This document shows positions 10,712-21,199 of a DNA stretch of 64,000 nucleotides, in pieces. The DNA comes from Bettongia penicillata ogilbyi (Eukaryota; Chordata; Mammalia; Diprotodontia; Potoroidae). The translations under genes and the position numbers were made by a program. The notes beneath the pieces were generated by a model. That model was not told the origin of the DNA and ran no database searches. It worked only from the letters and a program-made list of their open reading frames with translations. The DNA is taken from positions 9,589,378 to 9,653,377 of the forward strand of contig JAJHZJ010000061.1 in NCBI GenBank assembly GCA_023548195.1. Reading direction: 5' to 3'. Within the stretch, counting starts at the first letter, position 1. The number at the start of each line of letters is the position of its first letter.

Positions 10712-10990
10712 TATCTGTGGAAAGGCCCGGAGAGTTTCCTGGCAGCCCCCAAGTAACAGGCAGATCTCTCAATGGACAGCAGTGAGTGGGGTACTTTTAC
10801 ACCAAATGGTACAAATGCCTATTCCACAGCAACTCTGATAAAGCACTTTCCAGCCACTTTTCCTCCCTTGGATACTCATTAGAGGGGCTCTCTCCTTGAT
10901 TTCTCAGTGATCACTGCAAGCATTTTCTGTGTTCTTGTTTCTTGTTTTAGATCATCTAGATCAGGAGATAAAGAGGATTTTATATTGGTC
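10712..10990. other. Anonymous sequence
   Basis: Nothing recognised. Confidence 0.45.
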
Positions 10991-11010
10991 ATGAAATGTA
11001 ATTCAAATGA

Positions 11011-11440
11011 AATAAAATGTATAAAGGGGTTGGCATGGTGCCTGGCACATAGTAGGTATTTTATAAATGTTCACTCCCTTCCTTTCCCCCATACATACAT
11101 ATACAGAGCTTTCTGTATCTAACATTAAGGGACTATTGCTGTATCCAGGGACCTGGGCCACTGTACTTTTCCTTAAATCAAATAAAATGAGGTATTTGTA
11201 AAGTGTTTAGCGCAGTGTCTGACACATAGTAGGTGCTATGTAAATATTTATTCCCTTCCCTTCTCCTTTTTGCATAGCTTTACGTATCTATCATTAAGGG
11301 ACTATTTCTGGGCCCAGGTGTCTAGGGTGCTGTACATACTTCCCTATATCAAATAAAACAAATGACATAAAATATTTGTAAAGTGCTTAGCACTTGGCAC
11401 ATAAGAGGAACTTAATATTTTTTCCTTTTTCTCTCCCCTC
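11011..11440 (+). repeat. Degenerate tandem repeat, ~170-bp unit, ~2.5 copies
   Basis: Units start at 11011, 11181 and 11352, each beginning 'aataaaa' and carrying a MIR/L2-like 'cacatagtaggt' motif, 'cattaagggactatt' and an 'aaatcaaataaaa'-type junction. The third unit is partial. The array comes from local duplication of one CORE-SINE/L2-type 3' end plus its flank. Confidence 0.75.
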
Positions 11441-11469
11441 CCGCTATTTAAAAGACTCTGCTCTGGACC

Positions 11470-12180
11470 AAAGCATGTGTTCTTGTTGGGGTTCAATCCT
11501 GGAAGAACCTGGAGTAGAAGATTAGGAGTCCTTGTATCATACCCATTGACTCAGTATTTTCCCTACTCTGGCTCCTTTGTGAAGATTTATTTATAGCTTA
11601 GGCTGTGGCTTAACTTATAGCTTAGGTCTGGGTGCTTCCAAATCTAAAAAAAATACTCAACATACATGTAAGTGAAGTATAGGGCAGGCATTTATTTTCT
11701 ACACAAAAAGAAATTCTATTGGACAAAAACCAAAAGGATTTAAAACAAGATTCAACAACTCATATTATCACTACTATTAGCCTCCCTGTGAAGACCAATG
11801 ATTAAAACTCATAAAGTGGTTTGCAGTACTGCTGACCAGGCATTTTTATATTTCACCTTTGCTCTATGCTGTCTGACCTGTCTAGATCTGGTAAAATGGC
11901 AGAGGCTTGCATCAGTCTTCTTTATATCTTTCTTCTTCAAGAGCAATGGAGTAATTGACTGGTACTTCGCCCGGCTTTGTTGCCCGATAGTTCCAATCCA
12001 AAGGATCCAAGACCCCCACAAGTTTGAGCTCATGCGATCTCAGGAAGTAGCCTCAAACATCCATCTTGAGATAAATACACATTCACTTGAGATCAGGAAA
12101 CCACAATCACTGAAAAGGCAGCCCAAGATTCATTCTCAACCTTGCTTTGCCAGGCCAGCTGCATGGCAGCTTATGTGAAG
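11470..12180 (+). mobile_element. Unclassified long dispersed repeat, copy 1
   Basis: Collinear over ~700 bp with 22740-23530: shared 'ttcaatcctgg/ttcagtcctag', 'gcatttattttctacac/ttatttattggaacac', 'gacccccacaag/gacccccagatt', 'attcacttgagatcagg/attcacttaagatcatgg'. No coding capacity is evident. An LTR or LTR-retrotransposon fragment is possible but unproven. Confidence 0.5.
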
Positions 12181-12206
12181 GATAGGGAAAGCCACCCCAA
12201 ACCCCC

Positions 12207-12452
12207 TCTTGTTGCTGGTTCAGTTGTGTCTGACTCTTCAGGACCCCATTTGGGGTTTTCTTGACAAAGATATTGGAGTGGTTTGCCATTTCCTTCTCCA
12301 GCTCATTTTACAGATGAGGAAACTGAGGCAAACAGGGTTAAGTGGCTTGCCCAGGGTCACACAACTAGGAAGTGCCTGAGACCAGACTGGAACTCAGGAA
12401 GATAAGTCTTCCTGACTCCAGGTCTAGCACTCTATCTACTGTCCCACCTCCC
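12207..12452 (-). mobile_element. SINE-A, antisense
   Basis: Near-intact: 'ggaccccatttggggttttc', 'tggagtggtttgccatttcc', reversed CORE, reversed head 'tatctactgtcccacct'. Confidence 0.9.
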
Positions 12453-12869
12453 TTCTTTACCCCTCATGGGAAAGGGCTCTAAATAGCCCTTATGTTGTTT
12501 GAAGTTGGAAGAAAAAAAAAGAGAGCAGTGAGGATAAGATCTTTCCAATAAACCATCAGCTCTTCTTACTCTGTGATCTCAAAGTATAAGTCATTCAGCA
12601 GAAACTCAGGGGGACCAAGCAGCTCAACTATGATCATTCTTCATAGAACAATACTCATATCAAGGGGAATCAAGGATGTCTTAGGATAGGTGAGCTTGCT
12701 GGGGAGCACATGTTGTTTGGAAGGATATGACCACAATGGATGCATCTGTAACATTGAGAAAGATCCCACAGAACATTTTGCCTTTCTGTGATATCTATAG
12801 TCTAGCTTGCAAAGCCACTGTCCCAGGGAAGCCCTTCCCAAGTTCCTTTATAGCAGCCATTCAAAAAAA

Positions 12870-13100
12870 ATGGTTCAGTGATTCCCTGGAGATCCCCAAG
12901 ACCCTTTCACTGTGTCTGTGAGGTCAAAATGATTTTGATAATTTTTAATAACACTGAGATGTTTTAAATCTGAACACAATAAATATTGATAGATATAATC
13001 TATATAACAAAAACTCTTCTTGGGGGATCCTCAAAAAATTTTGAGTATAGAGAGGTCTTGAGATCAAAATGTTTGAAAGTACTACTCTCCAGCATTTCAA
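12870..13100 (-). mobile_element. hAT-type (Charlie-like) DNA transposon remnant
   Basis: One end reads 'ccaagaccctttcactgtgtc', the other 'ggatcctcaaaaaattttg' to 'aaaatgtttgaaagtac'. These resemble the ends of non-autonomous mammalian hAT elements; strand is given for the 'tctcaaac' end as start. Target duplication not resolved. Confidence 0.5.
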
Positions 13101-13560
13101 TATGGGCTCAGTTTCTTTGAGCAAGATGGTGCCTGGTATTTTGGATACATCAGTAGACTCTGCTCAGATGAATGTTTTATTGGATGGTCTGAGGCTGAGC
13201 AAAGTTTGACGTTTGTCCATTTGAGTCTGTAAGTCTTATTGGCTTGTAGGCAACCGTGCCTTTTCTAACACAGAGGAAAGATATATTTCAACTATCTGGT
13301 GTTGAAATCTACTAAATCTGTCTATGGCTTAATTAGTTGGGAAAGAGTTGAAAGACAAAGTGGGAGTAGTAGATGTAAATATAAGAAAAGGTGCCATGGG
13401 ATGAGACCGGATAGATGAGCACAAACTCAAAATATGTATAAACAGAAACTGTTGGTGGTACCAGTGGAGAATACTTATATAAGTCATCTGAAAAAGATCC
13501 TCTGGAGGCTGGTTCCTGGTTTTAGGAGGAGTTGACTCATCACTTCTCATTTGAGAGGCA
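13100..13560. other. Anonymous sequence
   Basis: An open frame on the minus strand (13601-13329) has no recognisable domain. Confidence 0.5.
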
Positions 13561-13822
13561 ACATAATGAAGAGGAAAGAGACATAACATCTGAACTTTCA
13601 CCTTTACCCAATCACTTACAAACTGTACGAACTTGAGAAAGAACCATATGGCATAGTGGGTAAAGTCCTTTAAGTCACTTCCCCTTTCTTGGCCATAATT
13701 TCTTTATATAATAGGAAGGTTGGATAAAATGATCCTTAAATCCACTTCAGGTTCTAAAATTCTAGGAGTCTTCCAATTCACCTCTTTGGGCCTTACTTTT
13801 CTTATATCTAAAATGGGGTAAA
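13560..13822 (+). mobile_element. Degenerate CORE-SINE fragments with L3-like tail
   Basis: 'ggcatagtgggtaaagtcc', 'ttaagtcacttcccctttc' and an L3-like end 'tcaggttctaaaattctagg', followed by a second short CORE piece. Confidence 0.5.
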
Positions 13823-13935
13823 TTCAATCAATAACATTTATTAAGCACCCGCTATGTGCCAGGTCCTATGTTAAGTGCCAGGGATACACAAAGAGGCAAA
13901 AGATAGTCCTTGCCCTCAAGGAACTTACAAAATTC
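13822..13935 (-). mobile_element. L2 3' end, antisense
   Basis: 'aacatttattaagcacccgc', 'tatgtgccaggtcctatg', 'agtccttgccctcaaggaac'. Confidence 0.8.
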
Positions 13936-13954
13936 CATACTACCAACCACAGGA

Positions 13955-14145
13955 TTATTTAAAAGGATCGAATGAGATAATTTATATGAATTTATATGAA
14001 AATGAATATAATTATAATGCCCTATGTCAATTGGTCAATCAACCACTATTTGTTAAGGGCTTACTATAGTGTCTGAGACCATGTTTGAATTCAGGGCTTC
14101 CTGACTCCAGGTCTGATATTCTATCTACTGTGGGACCAGCCGCCT
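13955..14145. mobile_element. Mixed MIR/SINE fragments
   Basis: 'gatcgaatgagataattta' (MIR 3' part, sense), an L2-like 'ttgttaagggcttacta' and a reversed SINE head 'ttcctgactccaggtctg'. Three short pieces; order and nesting are unclear. Confidence 0.4.
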
Positions 14146-14149
14146 ATTG

Positions 14150-14345
14150 AAATCATAGGCTGCATTGGGAAACATAGAGAAGAGGAAGAAATGAGTGATG
14201 GCTCTGCTTACTCTGCCCTGGTCAGACCACATGTAGAATACTGAATTGAATTCTGGCCACCACATTGTAGAAAGCATAGCAATTAGCTAAGGAACCTACA
14301 AAGAAGATGACAAAATGATGAAAATGATGAAGAGTCTTGCTATAA
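14150..14345 (+). mobile_element. L3/CR1 fragment
   Basis: 'ctgccctggtcagaccacatg' and 'gaatactgaattgaattctgg' fit the distal L3/CR1 ORF2-3' region in sense. Confidence 0.65.
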
Positions 14346-14574
14346 TGCCCCATGTAAATTGATTGAAGAGTTTAGCCAGGAGAGAAACAGATTTAGGAAG
14401 GGATGGGATGCAGTTATAATGCCAGTACTCTCTTGGTTCAGACTGGATTGTTGGTGGGAAATAAGCACTTGAGAGTCATTGAGTGGTTAACCAAAGGAGT
14501 CAGGGAAGACTTCCTGTTGGAGGGAGCACTTGAACTGTATTTGAAAGGAAGTGAGAGATTCCAAGATGTTTAAT

Positions 14575-14790
14575 GTGATCCGCCACCCGATAGAGAAGTG
14601 ATGGAGCCAGAGTGCAGATTGAGGCACTTTAGAGGGGAGACTTGACTAATGTAGGAATTTGTTTTGCTTGACTATAAATTTCTGTAATAGATTTTACTGT
14701 TCTTGCTTTCTCAGTGAAGGGGAGAGGAGATGGGAAGGAAAAAATTCAGAACTGAAAATAAAATTGAATTTAAAAAATGTTTTGAAGAGG
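14575..14790 (+). mobile_element. Retroposon 3' end, possibly RTE-related
   Basis: 'atagagaagtgatggagcc', 'aatttgttttgcttgactat' and an A/AT-rich end 'gaaaataaaattgaattt'. I recognise the pattern as a dispersed marsupial repeat but cannot assign the family with certainty. Confidence 0.4.
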
Positions 14791-15139
14791 ACATTTACTT
14801 TGCCAAGACACAGCAACGAAGTATACCTACTAGGACAGAGATACTTTGTTTGTCTGGACAGGTCCTCTCTCTTCTCCAAATAGAAACTTGTCATCAGGTT
14901 AGGATATGGTAAAGGATATGGTGGTCTTCAGAAGTTTACCAAGTCTGAGAGACCCTAACTGGCCATGCCAAGGACTTTTTTTAGACTTTTAGGTGACCAG
15001 AAAGCTAAATTGTGGGGCCAATCTCATGGACAGTTTTGTCTTCTCTTAGAGGAAGTTAATCCCTAAGGATTATGGGAAAAGGGGATCCCTGGGAGAAGCT
15101 GTCAAGAAATATTGATAAATGTTAGTCCTATCACATGAG

Positions 15140-15490
15140 AATATGACAGATCAATCAATCAATCAATCAAAAGGCATTATTAAAGGACTATTATGTGCCA
15201 GGCATTGCATTTTCAAGTATTTGAAAGGTGATATGGAAAAGGGATTAGGCTGGTTTTGTTCAATGGTTCCATTGCCCAGAATGAGGGACAAAAGAAAAAA
15301 GATTTAGGATTGGTAGAAAGAAAAGCTTTCTAACAATTACAATGAATGGGAAGTGGAATGGGCTTCAGGCAAAGGCTGAACCTGTGGGGATCTTGTAGAG
15401 AGGTTTCTGATTTTTTTCTGATTCTGGTTCTGCTTTAGGTACCAGTTGGATTAGAAGGTTCCCAAGATCCCTTCCACCTCTGTAATGGCC
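15140..15490 (+). mobile_element. L2 scrap then L3/CR1 3' region
   Basis: 15140-15195 is a reversed L2 end containing (AATC)n. From 15196, sense L3: 'aagtatttgaaaggtgatatgg', 'aagctttctaacaattac', 'gggaagtggaatgggcttc', 'ggttcccaagatcccttcc'. Confidence 0.7.
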
Positions 15491-15529
15491 AACCTGTCCT
15501 TTTGACCGAGGATGCATTCATTTCCACTT

Positions 15530-15835
15530 TTCTTCTACCTTCTTTCTAGGTATGGTTCAGGGGCTTCCTCTAACAGGAAACCTTCCCTGGATGGTCCAGT
15601 CTTTAGTGAGTACCCTGTCCTTCTCCTAATGAGTTTGCATTCACCTATCTGTGTGCAAGTTTTATTTCCATCTTCTCATTCTGCCCCCGGTTCATTCTCC
15701 CTTCCTGGCCCACATAATATATGCTCTCCTTAAGAGTAGATTGTTTCATTTTTGACTTTGTGCCCCAAGTACCTCAAACATGCCTTGAATATAAGAGGCA
15801 TTCAGGAAATATTTGTTGAATTGAATAGAATGATA
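15530..15835 (+). mobile_element. L2 3' region
   Basis: Pyrimidine-rich L2 3'UTR, then 'ctccttaagagtagattg', 'tgccccaagtacctc' and 'aggaaatatttgttgaatt'. Confidence 0.65.
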
Positions 15836-16740
15836 ATGTCTTTGGCTTGATGCTAGGGAAAGTTTCCTCCTTTAATTAAAAAAAAGAACACCCAATTTTT
15901 TTTTTTTTTTGCTGTAGTGAAGCAACTCAGTGGCTAAACCAGTCAATCCAATACAAGTGACTTGTACTTATTATTCAGAAGAACACTGTAAAAAAAAAAG
16001 TGTGGGAGGTATTATAAACAGATGGTGCCTTTTAATTGCATTACAGGTGAGCAGAGGGAGGACTCAGGCTAAAAGGAGCAAGCAGTAACTAAAATTGTTG
16101 GTTAAGATCCTTTCTTTTTTTAGTGTACTGATTAGAAAAGACTACCTGAGGGTTCATGTGCATGAAAAGCCCCGAATAGGGGATTTCCAGGGCTGGAAAA
16201 CTGAGGATCTTGTAGATTGTGGTTTTGGGGGAAATTGACATTGGGTGAATGCTGGGAAGTTTGAGAATCAAGGTGGGACATGATCAAGGGAACCACATAG
16301 ACTGCTAGGGCCATGCAAGAGAGCAAGCAAACTTCAACAAGTCTTTGGATCTATCAGGATCTATCAAAGATGAAGGAAGAAGGAGAAGGGGAGAACAGCT
16401 GTCATTCCATTCATGTTACTGGAACCTTTTGAAGACTAATTCTGATATTTTAGAGGGAATTTGACTAAAGGAAGTTCATCTGAGCATTTAGGATGGGCAG
16501 CTATATTTTGATAAAGGGTTTGGACCGAAATCCTTCCCCTGTTTTTCACTTACAGTGGAGAAACCTTTCCTATATTTATTGCTTTGGAAACCTGATGCTT
16601 TTAAGGACATAACAGGTCCTGAATGAGGCATGAGCCATATTCTGATATTTCCAGGAGAAACTGTTGATTAGAGCAAGGAACCATAGAGGGTAATATTAGA
16701 GAGAAAGCCTAAATACCGAACCCAGTGCATTTGTTAGCAA
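15835..16740. other. Anonymous sequence with poly(T)
   Basis: A T-run lies at 15895-15912. No gene or repeat otherwise recognised. Confidence 0.5.
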
Positions 16741-16922
16741 AATGTGAACTGTTTGAGGGCAAGAATTGTTTCATTTTAATTTTTGTTTCTAGTACCAGTC
16801 CTGCCACATGTAATTAATTTATTTGACTTAAAATTATTATTAATTATTTTATATATTTATTGTATATACAATTTATTATACATAAATTAATTAATTTATA
16901 AATGCTTTTTGAATTGACTGAA
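16740..16922 (+). mobile_element. L2 3' end split by AT-rich tract
   Basis: 'gtgaactgtttgagggcaag' and the terminal 'tttataaatgctttttgaatt' are separated by an AT-only stretch at ~16810-16895. Confidence 0.6.
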
Positions 16923-16971
16923 AGGGAATCTAAAGGTTCTACTGACACATGATTTACCTTTGTGATTAAAA

Positions 16972-17265
16972 AATTTTCCTCTCCCTTTCCTTTCTCCTCT
17001 GATTTTCTCTCTGTTTCTTTCTCTCTGTCTCTCTCTCCCTGTCTTTCTGTTTGTGTCCATATCTGTCTCCCTCTCTATATCTCTTTGTCTCTCTGTCTTC
17101 CCCCCTCTTTCTCTCTATCTCTCTCTGTGTCTCCCTCTCTGTTTCTCTGTCTCTCTCTTTCTCCGGGTCTTTATCTCTGCCTCCCTAGCCTCTTTTTCCG
17201 TCTCTTGCCTTTATATCTCTGTCTCTGTCTGTCTCTCCCCAACACACACATATACACACACACAT
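16972..17265. repeat. Polypyrimidine (TCTC/TCTG)n tract
   Basis: Nearly 300 bp of imperfect T/C tandem repeats ending in a short CA/TA run. Open frames over it are low-complexity artefacts. Confidence 0.9.
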
Positions 17266-17299
17266 TTGCTTTTGGGTTCTTTCCTCACAAAACAAATAT

Positions 17300-17980
17300 G
17301 ATGCTTTTCCCAAGATTAATAAGAGCCTAGGAGTGACAATCTCGGCAAGGGATGACCCCCCTGCCACAGGTGTACTTAATGGCACAGCAGTAAATAATTA
17401 CATTGCCCTTTTCAGACTTTGTTGTTCAGCTTCTCCAGAGAAGATGCTCTGAGCTCTGAGGTGATGGCATATAGTTCACTCTAGTTCTCACACATTTGTC
17501 ATGACAGCTTTGTTTTCTGGTTAGGTTTTCTTTTGGATTCTTCTTCCCTTGCTGTCAAATCCTATGCTTTCAAAATTAAAAATACAACTGCTAGCCCTTG
17601 CTCATCTAGTTGAAGGGAAATTATTCTTATTTCTCCCATAAATCATGATTACTGCCCAGTCTACAAACAACATGACAAGCGTATGACAAACAACCCAGCA
17701 GTCCCCAAGGAGAAAAACAACAATCCATTTAAATAGGTTCTTTGGTGATTTGGATTAAAACTGGAGGAAGGGAAGGGCTTTTGAGGAGGGTTCAGGGATT
17801 TTATAATCATTTTCATTAAAAGAACCTTTAGACAAAACTGTACCAGAAATATGTCCTCCCAGGGCAAAACCAGTTGAGCCAAATGGTAGGAGCAGGGATG
17901 ACTTGCCCAAGATCTAGGGGTTAGGCTGGTAAATGTTTAACAACCAGCTGGGGAGAGGAGAAAATGCATGTAGGATATGG
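17300..17980. other. Anonymous sequence
   Basis: Nothing recognised. Confidence 0.5.
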
Positions 17981-17984
17981 AGTA

Positions 17985-18228
17985 AATGCTCACACAGATC
18001 ATTTAACAATAGACTCTTGAGAACTGTTTTGAGTTAGCTCTCGCACCTCTGCCAAGATTATGTCTCATTAGTAGCAAAGCCTGTATTTGAACTGAAGTCC
18101 TCTGAATCCAAATCTAATACCCCATTACCTCATTTTACAGGTATAGAAATTGAGCATAAGAGAAGAAAAATTACTTATCCTGGACTACACAGCTAGTAGT
18201 GTTGTGATATCTAGCAAAGCTAGATCCC
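17985..18228 (-). mobile_element. Degenerate MIR/CORE fragments, antisense
   Basis: 'tgtatttgaactgaagtcctctg' and 'tcattttacaggtatagaaattgag' are reversed CORE-SINE pieces. Confidence 0.45.
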
Positions 18229-19130
18229 TATCTTTAGATATTTGAAATTCTGTTGGTCAAATGGAAGAGGGGATAGACTTGTATTTGGGGAAACAGAGCT
18301 GGGGCAAAAAGCCAGATCTGGGCTTGGGGTAAGCCCAGAGATTGCCTAATATCCCCCAATGGCCAGGGCCTGTGTCAGGAGGGATCAGGTTTGTTTCCCC
18401 CTCACTGAAGGCTCTTAAGTAAAGTCTCATCACCTATTTACATTTCAGAGGGGATGGATGTTGGATTCAGTGTCCCCTTCCAGTGCTAAGATTCTGGGCA
18501 ATCTCCAGACTATAAGGAGGTGTCCAAGAAGGATTTCAGGGGGAAAGCAGGCAAATACTTTTTAAAGCATTGGAAGAGAAACAAAAATGGAAACAAGAAA
18601 TCCAGGCTGGGAGAACACAGGTCAGATGAGGGAAGAGAACACAGGAACCTTCATACCATGGGTATGATCACCCTAGGACGGGGAGCAATGTGATCCCCTC
18701 CCTTCCAGGGTTGGAAATCCCCTGAGAGTCCACAGTGATGGGAACTCAGGGGCATAGGCTGGGTTAGGCCTAGCGTGGGGCCAGACCCTAGCCAAGTATG
18801 GAGCAAGGCGTAGGATGGTTGGGGAGAAAGCATCCCCTTAATCAGTGCCCTGGAACAAAGGTCTTCCATCCCCTGATAGGTCTCTGTTTTCATAAAAGTA
18901 AGTATAGCTATTGGCTTCCTTAGCACTGTTCTTCCATTGAGCTCAAGGCACTTCATAAAAATTAGACACAACAGGCTGATGAGAGAAGGTGAGTCCATCA
19001 CTTCAGGGACCTCTGTTGGCCTCCTGAGGCCTTTGAGGTTCATTTAGCCAACTAATTTAGGGAAGCCAATTGATTCCCAAGGGTTCCCTTTTTCTGTATT
19101 CTTGCATGTTTGTGACTTTGCCATGGACAG
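18228..19130. other. Anonymous sequence
   Basis: A minus-strand open frame of 130 codons (19043-18651) has no recognisable domain. An L3-like tail scrap lies at ~18440-18495. Confidence 0.45.
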
Positions 19131-19134
19131 GAAC

Positions 19135-19300
19135 TGGAAAGCATTTATTAATCATTCTTTACAAGGCATCATACTAAGTACTGGTGATACAAGTAGAAAA
19201 GACCCAGAGCTTGCTCTAAAGGAACTCAAATTCTAACTGGGGGAGACAACACATAAACGTGGGTTCAGCTACAGGATAGATGGAAAATTCCAGAAGTTCT
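19135..19300 (-). mobile_element. L2 3' end, antisense
   Basis: 'gcatttattaatcattctttac', 'gtactggtgatacaag', 'ctaactgggggagacaacac'. Confidence 0.65.
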
Positions 19301-19519
19301 TGGGGTCTGGTAGGCAAAGCAACAGGGTAGTTGGGAAGGATCTACAGATCTTAGAGGGAGCAGAGATAGGGCAGATAGATGGTCCCCAACCAATGACTCC
19401 AAGGGGGAAATGGGACCAAGAATTGGAGAGGAGGGGGACACTGTGTTTACTCAGTCAAATGTGGAGATGGAGGAGAGAAATAAGGATCTATATCATGTAT
19501 GGGGTGTTCAGAGAGGACT

Positions 19520-20037
19520 AGCACCTCCTGTATGGGGGCTTGCCGAGACCTTTCAGGGCTGCTCATACGCCTTTGGTGTCCATCTGTCACCCAGCTTTCA
19601 CCTCTGACTCCAGGAAGGTGTAGCATGTACAATGGCCATGTTAACCAGTAAACCATTTTGGCAGATGGGCTAAATCAGTAATCGATAAGCCTCAAACCCT
19701 CCAGTGAGTTAGGGGTGTCTACCCAAAGCATGTGAAGACTTCCCCCAGCAGAATGGATGAATAAAGAATTTGTTCCAACTGCCATGAAGGAAGCTGAAGC
19801 AGGCACAATGGAGCAATTAGACCTTGGTCAAGCATTGAAGATGCCAAGGTCATCCATGGAACCCTGGGTCATTACCAGTGGTCTGGACTTTTGTCTTGCC
19901 CCTGGACTCTAATGGTTCTGCAAGAGAGCAGGAGGCTGATAACTTTGTACAACTCTACCTTACTTCAATCCATTTCACACACTACTCAAGACATCACCCT
20001 CTTTCAAAACAAAGGATGAATGACAATAATAAAAATA
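19520..20037 (+). mobile_element. SINE-D-tailed dispersed repeat, ~500 bp
   Basis: Contains 'ttttggcagatgggctaaatc', 'gaagctgaagcaggcac', 'ggtcatccatggaaccctgg' and ends 'aacaaaggatgaatgacaat', the module also seen at 7.9 and 9.8 kb. Longer than a SINE, so it may be the LINE partner from which SINE-D took its tail; that is inference. Confidence 0.5.
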
Positions 20038-20242
20038 GTTATTGTTTATAAAATCCCTTACAAATATTTTCTCATTTGATCCTTACAGTTCTATAAAGTG
20101 GGTGCTATTATTATCCCCTTTGGAGGAGACTGAGGCTGAAGGAGTGGCTTGCTGGGCTCCCACAACTAGTAGATACCTGATGATGGATTTGAACTCAGGT
20201 CCTCCTGACTCCTGATCGAGGGCTCTATCCACTGAGCAAAAA
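20038..20242 (-). mobile_element. MIR/CORE-SINE, antisense
   Basis: 'acaaatattttctcatttgatcc', 'gctattattatcccc', reversed CORE and 'tttgaactcaggtcctcctg'. Confidence 0.75.
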
Positions 20243-20780
20243 CGAAGAAAAATAAACAAAAACTGCACTGAACTTTGGAGAAAGTTGCAAATGATAAGAA
20301 GTTTGAGGTGATGAGGGAATATAATTTAGACAGGAATCAACCTTTGCAAAAGTATGGAATTAGGAGAGGGCATATTGAGTTTGGAGAACAGCGAAAGGAA
20401 GTGGATCAGTCGAGAAAGAGTTGGGACTATGGGGACAGTCTGTGGGGTATTCATGGCCCCAGTAACCCAGGTGGCAGTATATCCATGGAAGATCCTCTTG
20501 GATCTGAGCTCACAGCTCCACTCACTGTAACTCAGCAAACACTACACTACAGACCTGGGAGGACTAAACAAGTCCCCACAACTCCAGAAAATGAGCCACT
20601 TTCTCCCTCTCACCAGTAGTCTGAGGCCCATTATTGTCTGAATTACTCAAATACCCTCTTGAGGTCCAGGTTTAGGCTAGTTTTCTCAGATGGTTAGAAC
20701 AGGGTTTTAGTGAGGCTCAGGTCCTAAATTTAATTCCCATATGCTTTAGTTAGCTCTTCATTGAAAAATACTGCCACAGA
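20243..20780. other. Anonymous sequence with a 114-codon open frame
   Basis: Frame 20275-20619 (+) is open but shows no motif, signal peptide or family resemblance I can name; codon content looks like chance. Confidence 0.4.
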
Positions 20781-20794
20781 TACAACCCTTAAAC

Positions 20795-20911
20795 TAGGGA
20801 TGGGGAACCTGTGGTTATTTTGTTCTGTGAAGTTTAGATTCCGTTAAAGGGTATCCCTTGAACACGTAGAGGGTCAGGTGTGGTCTTGAAGCCGCAGGTT
20901 CCTCACCTCTG
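20795..20911. mobile_element. hAT-type foldback MITE, internally deleted copy
   Basis: Ends 'tagggatggggaacctg' and, reversed, 'cagaggtgaggaacctg'. Flanked by ccttaaac (20787-20794) and ccttaaag (20912-20919), an 8-bp duplication with one mismatch. Same family as 23215-23402. Confidence 0.75.
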
Positions 20912-20921
20912 CCTTAAAGGG

Positions 20922-21150
20922 GTGCCACCTCTTTCATTGCCTTGAGGTGAGGGACTATTTGCTTTTGTCATTATATTCCCAGTAATGAACACAGTACCTG
21001 GGATATAGTCTTTTTTTAAAAATTTTCTTTTTAATTTATGAAATAAAAAAATCATATCCCTAACAGAATACAATAAAAAAAGAGAATTGTACATGAAACT
21101 AAATTATATAGTCTTTCGGTAAATGTTAATGGTTTGCTTGATGCTGGCAG
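20922..21150 (+). mobile_element. L2 3' end with a short antisense retroposon inside
   Basis: 'gcctggaggt'-type L2 text is degenerate ('gaggtgagggactatttg', 'aacacagtacctgggatatag'). It is interrupted at 21004 and resumes after 21117 with 'cggtaaatgttaatgg'. Confidence 0.6.
21015..21106 (-). mobile_element. Short retroposed insert with 11-bp target duplication
   Basis: Starts with a T-run (reversed poly(A)) and is flanked by 'atatagtcttt' at 21004-21014 and 21107-21117. Its minus strand reads 'atttagtttcatgtacaat', which recurs in sense at 22351. Confidence 0.6.
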
Positions 21151-21199
21151 TTTTTTGCTGTTTAGTCATTCAGTGGCGTCTGACTCTGTGCTACCAACT

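Larger units (their letters stand above)
9598..10712 (-). mobile_element. L2 antisense, interrupted by SINE-D, (AC)n and SINE-A
   Basis: Reversed L2 3' sequence in three blocks (9598-9762, 9956-10160, 10350-10712). It starts 'aaacatttattaaggacctactg' and passes 'gaaggcactag' and 'gagcattccagacatggggc' to 'ggcaatagagagccactgg'. The blocks are collinear, so the interrupting SINEs entered later. Confidence 0.75.

Noticed and set aside
12936..13030. AT-rich stretch considered as an origin or matrix-attachment site
   Set aside because: Explained better as the interior of a hAT-type transposon remnant.
16962..17330. 122-codon Leu/Ser-rich open frame resembling a membrane protein
   Set aside because: It is a reading of the (TCTC)n tract; the hydrophobicity comes from simple repeat composition.
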